From NCBI GenBank assembly GCA_018881555.1, contig JACAXG010000012.1, forward strand, positions 13,550,181-13,614,180: 64,000 nt of DNA, read 5' to 3'. Within the stretch, counting starts at the first letter, position 1. Every line of letters starts with the position of its first letter. The translations under genes and the position numbers were made by a program. Source of the stretch: Amblyornis subalaris. Its lineage: Eukaryota; Chordata; Aves; Passeriformes; Ptilonorhynchidae. This document shows positions 54,541-64,000 of the stretch, piece by piece. The notes beneath the pieces are model-generated. The model was not told the origin of the DNA. It did not search any database and worked only from the letters and a program-made list of their open reading frames with translations.

Positions 54541-55123
54541 GTTGCATCTATTTTTATAGAAATTACATTTCTTTCTTTGAAGATCTAAAAGTAAAGACTA
54601 CATCATTGATTTATGATATCTGAGCCTTAAAAAGTAAACAAAACAGACAAATACGAGAGTAAAATTGATACAAAGGAGGATATTTTGCAAACGCATTATA
54701 GCTCAACAAAATAACAATTGCTCTTAGGATATCCTTTAACCTATTGGGTTCAAGCTTGGGACAAACAAAACTTTAAGACTGCAAATTGTTCACTTCAGCA
54801 TGTCAGTCTTTTCTGAATCTGAGGCTGGGTTTAGAACTCATGGTGCAAATTCTACATTTTGAAGACAGAAGATTGAAAGTTATCAGTTATACTGGGAACA
54901 AGTTAAGTATGTGTATTAGTGTGGCCATGCTATGCTTGCCATCTCAAATGCTCATGTAGAATAATCTTAATTACCTATTTTAAACGCATAACCACATGAA
55001 GCATGGCGCCATGACATCATATTACTGCTAACTAGCCACATCCTCTCCTTTTCCTCCAGAAAACCCAACAGCAGAATAGAAAATCTAAGCAGTGTGACAA
55101 TTTTGCATCTACTGCTGTGGATA

Positions 55124-55663
55124 ATGACCAGGATTTCCACTCTTATGCAAGACTGCAGAGTAAACACAACACAGAACACTGGGCATTACAGCAGTTCTTC
55201 AGAAGCATGGCACACTATCCTTGCCCACTGTGACACAGAAATCCTCCTTCCTTGCAGCAGCACTGTCACTTGTGCAGTAAAATCATTTTTCCCTTGCCAA
55301 TCAGTACAAAAGCCAAGAGAACACCAGCTTGTTTCTAAGAGCAATAATCAACAGTGCTGTCAACTGCACTTCAGTTTCCTGACAGATCACTACAACACCT
55401 ATGTAGGCTCTGCTTGCTGTGTGAGCTTTCCACGCTGGCAGGTTTGCCATGTCCGTAGCCACCAGCTGTCTCATGCCATCCCAGTCAAAACTAGTGAAAA
55501 AAGAGCCACTGTCAGCACAGCCAATGTAGCTGTACTGACAGTTGTGGGTATTAGCAATGCAAGCACATCATTCTGTACTGCATGGCTGAAATGCCAGCTA
55601 ATAATTTGGATTCAGGAATTACTCTTCATATCTGAGAAAATTACTAATACAAAACCAGTCTAG
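55124..55663 (+). other. Long unrecognised open reading frame (179 codons)
   Basis: The frame opens upstream at a GTG (55094); its first ATG is at 55124-55126 with an A at -3, and it runs to a stop at 55661-55663. It is the longest ATG-initiated frame outside the CpG island. The product would be about 179 residues, unusually rich in cysteine and serine, with no signal peptide and one modestly hydrophobic stretch near the C-terminus (around residues 150-170). No domain is recognised. The opposite strand is also open over 55304-55567 (88 codons), which suggests that local composition may be the cause. Unspliced chance frame is the default explanation. Confidence 0.15.
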
Positions 55664-57357
55664 CAGCTTAATAGCTACATTCAATATCCTCAGCCATAAA
55701 ACACGGGGATTGAAACCAAGACCTCTGGGAGATGTATTTAATTTTGAAAGAAAAAACAATAAATGGCTCATATGCTCTTCTAGGTTGTCACATTTGCTGT
55801 TAATGACAGAATCCTTGTGACAAACACGAGATTGCAAGTCAGTACAGCCAGGTTAAAGCACAGCTTGCAGATTCTGCTGTCTTTCAGTGCAGAAGCAATA
55901 CTCCTTGAGAGAACTACAACCGGAAATATGAGGTTCCCAAGTGCCCTCTCCCGGCCTGGCTGGTTTCTTAAGTACAATTTCAAACCTGTGGGGGCTAAAC
56001 CAGAAACAGAGCACCCATCACAGAATGGGATGGGAGGGGAGATGGAGAATCATTTTTACAAGTTGGAATGCTTCTAGGTGAGTTCTTTTTGTCTCCAAAG
56101 AAACTTAATATGTTTTTTAAAAGAATAAAAAGTAGACTGAGGTTTGGAGAGCTCCTCTGAAGTATAAGGACTGCAAGCAATTTAATGAGCATTTTAACTG
56201 CAAACGTACTAACAGTTTTAAGTGGTTGTGTAATAAAATGTTACTTTACATGTCACTTTCCCAGTCACAGGCATTGGCCCAGCCCCATTCATATGTTGTC
56301 TTTTATCTTACCAGTCCAATACACTGCACAAAAACATGTGCAAAGACTAAACCAACCTATCACTGGGAAAAATCAACTACACACTTTCATTACAAGATGA
56401 TCTATAACCTGCTGCATTGGTAGTTACATATGAGCCATTTCATCCAGTCAGGTGAAATCTGAAAATTCTCTCTTTCAAGAGTATTAGCATTATACACACT
56501 GACATAGCTGATCAGCAGTGTTGGCATACTGTATTTNGCACCATAACACAGCAAAAGCAAACAATTAAGTGCAATTACTATATGGCACAGGAAGATTAGA
56601 GAATTAGTAACAGCTCCAGCTGCACAATTTGTTGGAAAAGTATTTCTTCCATCCTAAGCCCATTTGCACAATGTGATAAATTGAATATTAATGCAACACA
56701 TAACTTTAAAAATTACTAATGCAATTCTTAGGCTGCTTGAATCAAGAAAAAGATTGTCCTAATCTCAGACATTAAAGACCTTTGTGTTTACAAATCCACA
56801 GTAGGCTCTGCTTTAAAGCTTACACATGTGAAACAGATTAAGGGGCACCATGGTGGGGGTTAATGTCTCAAACTTTCTGCTGGCTACATCATCAGTCCTC
56901 TGCTGCTATTTTCTGTCCCAGTTAAAGAGTCATTTACCATATACACTTCACCTCTCACTTTTTGCTTTGTTTTAACAAGTTTCCACACATGAATCTTAAC
57001 TACAGTTACTCTAAAACAGATATGACTTGTGCATACGATATCCTGCAACATGAAAACACCATTTAGCTTTCATCCCAAGTGTCCACTGCTTTGGAAACNA
57101 TGGTTCTATCACTTTATCAATTGGGAAGCAGACAAAAGAGAAGTGCTTCAGCTGTAGGGCCAGTCTCACAAGAGACTTATTCTTGAGGACCTAAGTCCTA
57201 AAATTTTGAGCTTGTGTTAAAAAAAAATCTGTTTTCAATATAAAATAAAATTCAGTTCTACATACCTGTGTAAAGAAAAAGCTTTAAAGAAGGAAAACAA
57301 TACTGAATGTTAAAAAAGACAGAGCCTATATTATTTTAAATCTCATTACTTTTATGA

Positions 57358-57370
57358 TTTTTTTTTTTTT
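57358..57370 (+). repeat. Poly(T) run of 13
   Basis: Thirteen consecutive T, followed by CTGTTAGG; on the plus strand it resembles a splice acceptor tract but no exon is evident downstream. Confidence 0.9.
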
Positions 57371-58372
57371 CTGTTAGGGAACCTGACTCATGATCTCTGA
57401 ATGCATACAGCTGCCAACACAGCATGTAGGAAGAAAGCATTAGAAACACCACATATCTGCACAGCAAGGCATTCAGAAAGATGGTCTGGACAAATGTTAA
57501 AAAAAATAGGTTTGAGGACACAAAAAACTTTTTTAAACAATTCCTAATGTAACTGGCATGCAAAGATGATTGCTGTTCCAAACAACATTTTGAGATGTGA
57601 CTGCAGGAAAAATAATCTATTTTATTGGGAACACAGTCCTTTATCTAGACTCATTACCTCACTTCAATTATATGTTCCAGAAGATTTCACAACAGATTAA
57701 GAAAAATAATGCTGCTGTTTCAAGAGACACCTTCTTTAAAAGATGTACACACAAACACAAAACACCTAAAATAAAAGCTCTTAATCTGACAAAAGAGAAA
57801 ATATATTCATTAATATCCAGAATACCTTTATGCATAGGAAAAACAATTACTACACTGGGCAGCAGATATAAATTGCCAGCACTAGCACAACAGCTACTTG
57901 CCAAAGCTGAGATGGCACAGTCTGCAGCTGGGAAGAAACCAACTCTCCCAAGGGCCCCCTTGCCACAAGGAGAGTTGCAAGACTGAGGTGAGAATGGGCA
58001 ACCACCCTCCCTTCCAGACATCTTTCCCCACGGCAGCAGCAATCTCATCCCAGCCTTTTGTCTAGTGGAAACAGTTTGATTTTGCATAGACTGATGAGAA
58101 CTCTGAAAAAACCTTTAAGAGATATATAGATTTAGAGCAGATCACTTGGAAAGCTTAAGCACAAAGTTTAAGTTCTTAATGTCCCATTCTGCCTAGAAGG
58201 AACTCTAAAACCTGCATTTAAAAGAACAAAAATGGAAACATAATAGAATATTAAATGCCAGAAGAGGTACTAGTCAGGATTCTGCTTAGCACACCATGGT
58301 ACTGTTGCATTTTGCTTTTGGTCAGAATTTTCCCCATTAAACTAGCAAGAGGGAGAGAGCAGAGAAATAATT

Positions 58373-58385
58373 AAAAAAAAAAAAA
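58373..58385 (+). repeat. Poly(A) run of 13
   Basis: Thirteen consecutive A with no retroposed body recognised upstream. Confidence 0.9.
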
Positions 58386-59753
58386 TCCCATTAAAGATCT
58401 TAAAATGTTCCAGAAAATTCAACAGTCCTCAAAAAACTATTTTGTTCTATCTAAAATAATAAGTAGGAATTTGCATGCAGTTTTACAGCTTTCATTTATT
58501 TTCATTTATATTCATTTTCAGTTATTTTAGGAATTATGAGAAGACTGAAGCACCTTGGAGATTAGGCTCCTGTATCCATATCTATTCCCAAGTACTGGAG
58601 TACCCACATACCCCTGTCCACTAAAGCAATAAAGTAAGCTAGAAACAGCCATCAGACACTTTTGAATGCTGAAAGATTTGCCTTAGAAGTCACATACTTT
58701 TCAACATATAAGTGTTATTTACTTGCATTGGTCAGGATATCTCTACAGCACAGGAATAACCAGAATATCTAAAGAATTTCCACAGATTACAGTTGTAATT
58801 TCTGGTGATCAGCAAACCAACACCTTAATTCTAGCAACTGAGCCAGCTGCAGTCTCCAACCAGTGGATTATTAAGAGAATCGTTTACCAAGTTACACTTG
58901 TGCACACTCATGCAAGGCAATGGTGTCGATCAGGTATTGCTGACAGAATACAAAGAAAAACATTTGGCTGCACAGATGTTGCTGAATCTTTATAACTGCA
59001 AGTGAGATAAAAATGGAGAAAACCCAGCTCAATTCTCAGAATAAAACCAGAATATGCAAATTTAGAGTGTAACATAGAATAAATGCAGTACTAACTGACT
59101 GGTTATATACAAATAAGAGGAATGTGTCAGACTCTGGAATTAAAATAACAAACAGAATTTCTCAATGGCTGCCCTTCAACGGAAAAAAGTATTGCAGAAG
59201 AAATCCAGTGTCTTAATCTAAGGGGCTTTCCAGTATTTTTTGCCGAATTATCAAGCAGCCTGTGTGAAACCGTAGGTGTTAAAGCCCGAGTTGTTTCTTG
59301 CTTCAGTGAAAACTACTTAGATGGCCATCAGAAACCCAGGTGTTTTCTGTACTACAGATATGTTTGTTTCCTTCAGCTACAAAATTCTACATTCTCTCTG
59401 TCTTTGCCTAATATGTTACTACACATCGGAAAATTAAGCCATTTCAGCCTGACAAAACGATCATATTTTGATTCAGNGCACCCTCTTAGCTTGGTGATAA
59501 CAACATCTGCTTAAACTGGCAGAGGAAAGGAGGAATGAAAGTGTAAATTCTTTCCTGGGAATTCATGATGTGATTCCAAGCTGGATAAATGCTCTATTGG
59601 AATCCCAGATAAAATCCGTGGTAACACGACTTCCAACTCTTGATGTTCAGCTTAATGTAACAAACATGTTTTGAAACCACATGTCAAAAGGGACCATTTC
59701 AGAGGACTATCTGCTTATTAGATGGGGTGGGGCTGCAGCCTATATTAAAAAAA

Positions 59754-59780
59754 AAGCATTTTAAGTGCATTAAAATGCTT
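59754..59780. repeat. Inverted repeat, 11-base arms, 5-base loop
   Basis: AAGCATTTTAA (59754-59764) and TTAAAATGCTT (59770-59780) pair perfectly around GTGCA. A further AAGCATTTTTAAG copy follows at about 59787-59799, so the same block appears three times in 46 bases. The stem is AU-rich and too short for a microRNA precursor. Confidence 0.9.
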
Positions 59781-62700
59781 AAGAAAAAGCATTTTTAAGA
59801 TTTAAGCACTACTAATGACCATTCCCCAAAGCCCTTTCAGTGACCCTGGGCAAAGAGAGTGGCACAGACAAGGTCCACACTTGTGTATCTGAGACTGAAA
59901 GAGTGGGAAGTAACTCAGTAGTAATGGTACTACTGCATTCTGCCACTGCTGCTTGGTCACAGGTCTGTGCCTTGAGGATAGACCACAAAATGACAAATAA
60001 TTGAGTAAACNTCCTACTTTTTTCCTCCTGCCCCTCACCACCACAGGCCATGAGCGTAAACCCAGATTAAGGCTACACATTCAGTGGTAATAGCTGGCCA
60101 TCCCACAACAGCAAATCCACAGCACAGCTTGATGTTAGGCATTAAGTCACAGGGCATGTTCAGAGAAGCACTGGCAATGGGGTAGCCAAACTACCTGCAT
60201 GAACAAAGCCAACATTTTGATCTCAGGGATTCAGGAGATTCTAGGAAGGAAATTACTTCCATTGGAACAAAGATATTGACAGATACATCCGCATGAAAAG
60301 TTACATATTGAAGGTAAGAGAACCAAAGAGAACATTGTTAGGTAGCTATGCAGAGGCACTGTCTGTTCTAACAGGGGCAGCATTGTTTGTTCTTTTCTGG
60401 AATACAACCTGATTATCTCAAGGAGTTTATCCTTTCAAAAATCAGATTACAGTAAGGCAAGGAAGGCAATGGGGAAAATGTTTATTTGTACCCAATTAGC
60501 ATATTCTTATGCAACTACTCTATTAAGTCATGAACTGATGACTTTTTGCTCTGTCTGAAGAGCTGATTTACCTGCAGCACAGACATTCATCCTCTGCCAT
60601 GCATACCACCATTGATGATAACTGAAAATTCTAAGGGACCTGCAATTTTTTTGAACAGAATCTGGTAGACTTTTCAGCTCTCAGTGCTCTACTTGTTCTC
60701 TTGAATAAACGACCGAATTAGAATCATGCCAAGAGTCATACTAGGTATGACCACAATTTAATGGTAAGGTAGCTTCTCTCAGTTCTCTTTCAAGCTATGT
60801 TAGTCCCCCAGTTCACGCTGAAGTTCTCCTTTAATTAATTCAGCTGGNAGTTCTAATTATTTTCTTATGACATGTTCAAGCAATACATTCTTGAGGGATT
60901 ATCTCAAGAGAAAAACTAATTCTATAATTGTAATACAACTTCCAGTTTATTGTATTTGACCTCTCAAGAGCTTCATGTGAGTCTCTTGATTACAACTTTT
61001 AGAGCATCCAGTAATGTTTACAAACATTGTATGAAGACAAGCAGACACACTGCTATTGAACCACAAAATGTAACCATGTCTACNGGCAATAGACTAGCGT
61101 ATTTTAATGAGCTTGTAAAGGAAATTCTGAAATGGCACATCAGGTGAGCATTTTGCAGAACAGTAGATGCACAATCTTTGAACTCTAAAAAAACCCTCAA
61201 AAAGATTACAAAGTTGCCTCCAAAGACTAAGGAGGCAGTACCAACCATTAGTTTGTGTAACAACCACTCTCATTGTTCATTCCTGTTAACTACATCTTCC
61301 TCCTTTCCGGTCCTGCAGTAGCAGGTTTGTGTTTTCCCATGACATTTAAAATGCTTTACACAGAACATCGTATCATAGTTCACTGTTGCAATGATTTTAA
61401 TTTCTGTACTCATCGCTCACTAGACACACCCAAAGCCAGCTTGATCACGTCATCCTAACTTCCCAGGCAATCAGATTTGTACTTGTTTCTGCTTATTTCC
61501 AGTCTCTTTTCACTGATATTCCTGCCACTGTAGCTCTGTTGAAAGCACAAACTGAAGTTCTCCCTTGCATCCTTCAACACTGTGCCATAATGTCTAGGAT
61601 TTTAATCGCTAAATCACCCTCTTCATTCAAGCCATTCATGTAATTATATGCCTTTAATGAGATCTATAACCACTAGCACATTCATACACTTAAAATGTGC
61701 CCCCAGAAAAGTGCATGGCTAATAATAATGAAATTATTTCCCCACTGTTTTGTTGTTTCTAAATTCATGTGGATAATCTCCAAATATTTGAAGTTGTACC
61801 TGACATACTACTACCTCAGCATGGACAAATCAGCCAAGTAAATCTACAACTACGAGGCATAATTTACTGTTTATTTTGAAATTGCCATAAAAATAGAAGC
61901 TTGACCTTCAAAAAGATAAATTTTCCCTTTCTGGTGAATTATTTTGTATTATTTTGATTAACACCATAAGTGGGCCCGAAATACTGCCTATCACTACAAC
62001 AACTGAAAGGTACAACTCAAGTTATATGTTAGTCTAACATACAGGGGAACAAAATCACAGAAAACCACTTCTAACAGGAAATGTTCATCAATATTCATAT
62101 AATTCATAAATATAGATGCTTATTCGTATTTATACTGAATAAACCAAATATATTGCTAAAACATTTTATATGAATCTACACACATTCAAAGCACCTTCAT
62201 AATCACTTTTATGTATGTCATGTTTTCCAGTTCATTAAGGGTTTTTAAACATCTTTCTAGTTAGGATAACTGTTTCTTACCATAAAGATGACTTTTTATA
62301 AACTTGCAATGGCAATGGAACTGTAGAAACNGAAAAAGTTAAAAAGTCGCATGGTATTTAAATTAGAAATCTAATGAGTGTCTTAAGTTCAAAAAAGACC
62401 CCAGAAATCTANTTCTTGGGAAGGGGGCCAATTCCTTTTATATGAAGAATACAATTAACCTTTACGGGCCTTTGATTGACTCTCGGTGCCCTCCAATAAA
62501 TGACAAGGACGGAGCAACTAAATGAGCAACACACTTTTAACACGTTCCTCTAGTTATCATACAACTTTTAGACCCNCCTCAAACTGANAACTCCCTGAAT
62601 CTCTCTCCCCGACCTCAAGCCAGCATCTGCTGCAGTCCTTGCTCAGATTTCTCTATTCGCATGATGATCCAGCAAACTCCTCCAGCACTCCACCCTCCCG

Positions 62701-62891
62701 ACACACGCGGAGTTAAAATTAACTTGGTGGTTTGGGTTTGGTTACGAGCCGAAGATCCTCCCTTGTACAACAACTGAGCGTTCACCGGCCCCAGCGGCGA
62801 GCTCGGCTGCCGCCCAGCACCGCCGGGTGCCACGGCGAAGCCTCACAAGGAAAACAAAACCTCCTCTCGGATAATGCCTTTACTGTACTTA

Positions 62892-63344
62892 CTACGGGGA
62901 AAAAAAAAACCAACNCAGAATGAAAGGCATCTCATTATTCGCAGCTACTCGAAATTCAAAAAGCCCTGACGGGGTGTCTGAGACCCCCGGGTCCGTGCGG
63001 GTGCCAAGCTGGGGAGCAGCCGCCGCCGCCGTCCCCGGCGCGGGGAGCGCGGACCCCGCGGGAGCGGCCACGGCCACCCAGGTGAGGCGAGACCTGCGGG
63101 ACCGAGCAGCCGCACCGCCGNCAGCCCCGGAACGAACCGCGCTCGTCACGCCGAGCGCAGCCCGCCCGCTGCCAAGTTCTCCGCCGACGGCAGCGGCGGG
63201 CGGCAGAGCCCGGGGCAGCGCTGCCGCCGCGCCGATCAACAGGCGCTCAGACCCCCCCTCCATCCCTCCCTGCCGCCCGCCAGCCGCCCCTCGGCACGGC
63301 GGGGCACGGGCTGCTCTGGCCGCTGGGAGCGGAGCGCCGCGTAC
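62892..63344 (-). other. Possible short first intron inside the CpG island
   Basis: On the minus strand the donor CAG/GTACGC at 63344 is followed 453 bases later by a strong acceptor candidate: ten T, four C, then GTAG ending at 62892. Splicing between them would place exon 2 from 62891 leftward. The same acceptor overlaps a GTAAGT donor-like hexamer (62892-62887), so this site could instead be a donor. If the acceptor is not used, intron 1 runs much further left, possibly beyond the window. Confidence 0.25.
63082..63087 (+). other. Consensus splice donor on the plus strand
   Basis: CACCCAG/GTGAGG lies inside the island, last exonic base 63081. It matches the vertebrate donor consensus well and could end the first exon of a divergent plus-strand transcript. 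The frame entering it has no recognised coding content. Confidence 0.3.
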
Positions 63345-63420
63345 CTGCCGGGGGATGGAGGAGCCCGTCCCGCCGCCGCTCCCGCCGCTCGCTCCGGCCA
63401 CAGCCTCCCAGAAAGTTTCC
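63345..63420 (-). other. Candidate 5' exon of an unidentified minus-strand gene
   Basis: On the minus strand the sequence left of the CRE runs through a GC-rich stretch with no ATG and ends CCCCCGGCAG followed by GTACGC, a good donor. The start is set at the base next to the CRE only for convenience, since CRE-containing promoters usually start within about 100 bases of the site; the true start could be anywhere in 63370-63420. The exon would be 5' UTR, with translation beginning in a later exon. Gene identity cannot be derived from it. Confidence 0.45.
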
Positions 63421-63428
63421 TGACGTCA
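63421..63428. promoter_or_regulatory. Full cAMP response element
   Basis: TGACGTCA, the perfect eight-base CRE palindrome bound by CREB, CREM and ATF1, sits within the CpG island directly upstream of the minus-strand donor. Position close to a start site in an unmethylated island is where functional CREs are usually found. It suggests cAMP or calcium-responsive transcription of the adjoining gene. Confidence 0.65.
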
Positions 63429-63432
63429 GCAC

Positions 63433-63445
63433 GGGCGGGCGGGCG
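63433..63445. promoter_or_regulatory. Tandem GC boxes (Sp/KLF sites)
   Basis: Two overlapping GGGCGG cores at 63433-63438 and 63437-63442, just next to the CRE. These are standard Sp1/KLF sites of CpG-island promoters. Confidence 0.6.
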
Positions 63446-63600
63446 CGGACCCCGCCTGCTGCCGGGCTCGCTGCCGCCAGGCCGGGCCGCCGCCGCTGCT
63501 CCCGGGCTCCCCCTGCCTCCCGCCGCCGCGCCCGGGAGCCCTGGNTCCCTCGGCATCCCGCCGCCGGCCGAGCGAAGTCTGGGGAACGGAAGAAAAGGGA

Positions 63601-64000
63601 GGCCGGAGGGGGGGGAAAGTATGAAGAGTAGACAGCAGTTGAGAAAGTGAAGAACGCAATTTAGTAACTCTATATTCCTCAAGGAAGCATCTTTTGAGGA
63701 AAAGAGAGATACACTTGCACAGGTCTTGGTTAAATCTGCAATGAAGAATTTTGGTAGGATACAGATGCACAACATCGTTTTGACTTCGCAGATGTCTATC
63801 ATATGCAATCCCAATTAAAATGTGCTTTAGAAACACCAGTGTAGATCAATATATTTTTATGACAGTCATGGTAAGTGCAAGTTAGGGACTAAATNTTTCC
63901 TGCAGAAAGGCAAAGGTTTCATGTCTGCTGTATTTCTTTTATTCCTCGTGGCCTTCTTCCATGATACTGCCAGTAAGAGGTCATGTAGTGGCTATGGAAA
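63601..64000. other. Sequence right of the CpG island
   Basis: AT-rich again from about 63620. A plus-strand donor, CATG/GTAAGTG, has its first intronic base at 63871 and could end a divergent upstream transcript starting in the island. No gene recognised with confidence. Confidence 0.5.
63921..64000 (+). other. Open frame at the window edge with a signal-peptide-like start
   Basis: From an ATG at 63921 the frame is open for 26 codons to the window end. The predicted start MSAVFLLFLVAFF is short and hydrophobic and is followed by polar residues, like a secretion signal, with a possible cleavage site after the Thr-Ala-Ser segment. The nearest in-frame stop upstream is at 63828. The start context is weak (T at -3) and no family is recognised. 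A GTAAGA donor-like site falls inside at about 63973, so the coding part could be just an exon end. It is cut by the window edge. Confidence 0.12.

Larger units (their letters stand above)
52579..62600. other. Non-coding DNA left of the CpG island
   Basis: No gene confidently recognised. The notable contents are a purine-rich tract (53743), a candidate 3'-terminal exon (54189), a 540-base open frame (55124), overlapping open frames on both strands at about 57.6-58.1 kb without known motifs, homopolymers of 13 at 57358 (T) and 58373 (A), and an inverted repeat at 59754. If the CpG island drives a minus-strand gene this stretch is immediately downstream of its 5' exons and would be intronic. 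Confidence 0.6.
62740..63600. promoter_or_regulatory. CpG island, probable promoter region
   Basis: GC content and CpG density rise sharply compared with the AT-rich sequence on both sides, with long CCG/CGG-rich stretches through 62990-63560. Such islands mark vertebrate promoters of widely expressed or developmental genes. It contains a full CRE, tandem GC boxes, a minus-strand splice donor and a plus-strand splice donor, and no obvious TATA box. The asymmetry (donor left of the CRE on the minus strand) favours a minus-strand gene, with possible divergent transcription. The open frames within the island on both strands are long only because GC-rich sequence has few stops. Confidence 0.85.

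Noticed and set aside
57597..58087. Overlapping open frames of 129 and 139 codons on opposite strands
   Set aside because: No domains, compositions change abruptly along the frames, and both strands are open together. A plus-strand GAG/GTGAGA donor-like site near 57986 has no partner acceptor.
62892..63401. Long Ala/Gly/Arg-rich minus-strand frame in the CpG island
   Set aside because: GC-rich islands lack stop codons in all frames, and the first codon is GTG. The plus strand is open over the same stretch, so the frame carries no coding signal of its own.
1..64000. tRNA, rRNA, CRISPR or endogenous retrovirus with paired LTRs
   Set aside because: Looked for on both strands by eye; no cloverleaf promoter boxes, spaced direct repeats, or paired terminal repeats with retroviral frames were seen.

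Overview
The window looks like ordinary vertebrate nuclear DNA, most likely from a bird. It is AT-rich, has almost no dense interspersed repeats, and carries two clearly recognisable CR1 retrotransposon fragments (about 9903-10116 and 15492-16129), the dominant repeat class of sauropsid genomes. A turtle or crocodilian is not excluded, but the low repeat density favours a bird. About forty isolated single-base Ns are scattered through otherwise continuous sequence.

Layout. From 1 to about 62.6 kb there is no stretch I can defend as a protein-coding gene. The open frames there are short, lack family motifs, often start only at non-ATG codons, and are mostly what chance gives in this much sequence. 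This part holds the two CR1 pieces, two probable MIR-type SINE remnants, microsatellites and homopolymers, several clean inverted repeats, and a few stretches that look like non-coding regulatory DNA because of clustered homeodomain or nuclear-receptor-like sites. A GC-richer patch at 39.6-40.45 kb and a 540-base open frame at 55.1-55.7 kb are the least explained parts.

At 62.74-63.60 kb there is a strong CpG island. Its right side carries a perfect CRE palindrome (63421-63428) and tandem GC boxes (63433-63445). Immediately to the left, on the minus strand, lies a consensus splice donor (last exon base 63345). The simplest reading is the promoter and 5' exon of a minus-strand gene whose first large intron, or the intergenic space behind it, fills most of the window. 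The island also contains a good plus-strand donor (63082) and a plus-strand donor lies at 63871, so divergent transcription is plausible. I could not identify the gene: no diagnostic coding exon is visible.

No RNA gene, CRISPR array, operon, phage or novel defence-like system was seen. The most structured unexplained element is a pair of overlapping perfect inverted repeats at 26216-26264.
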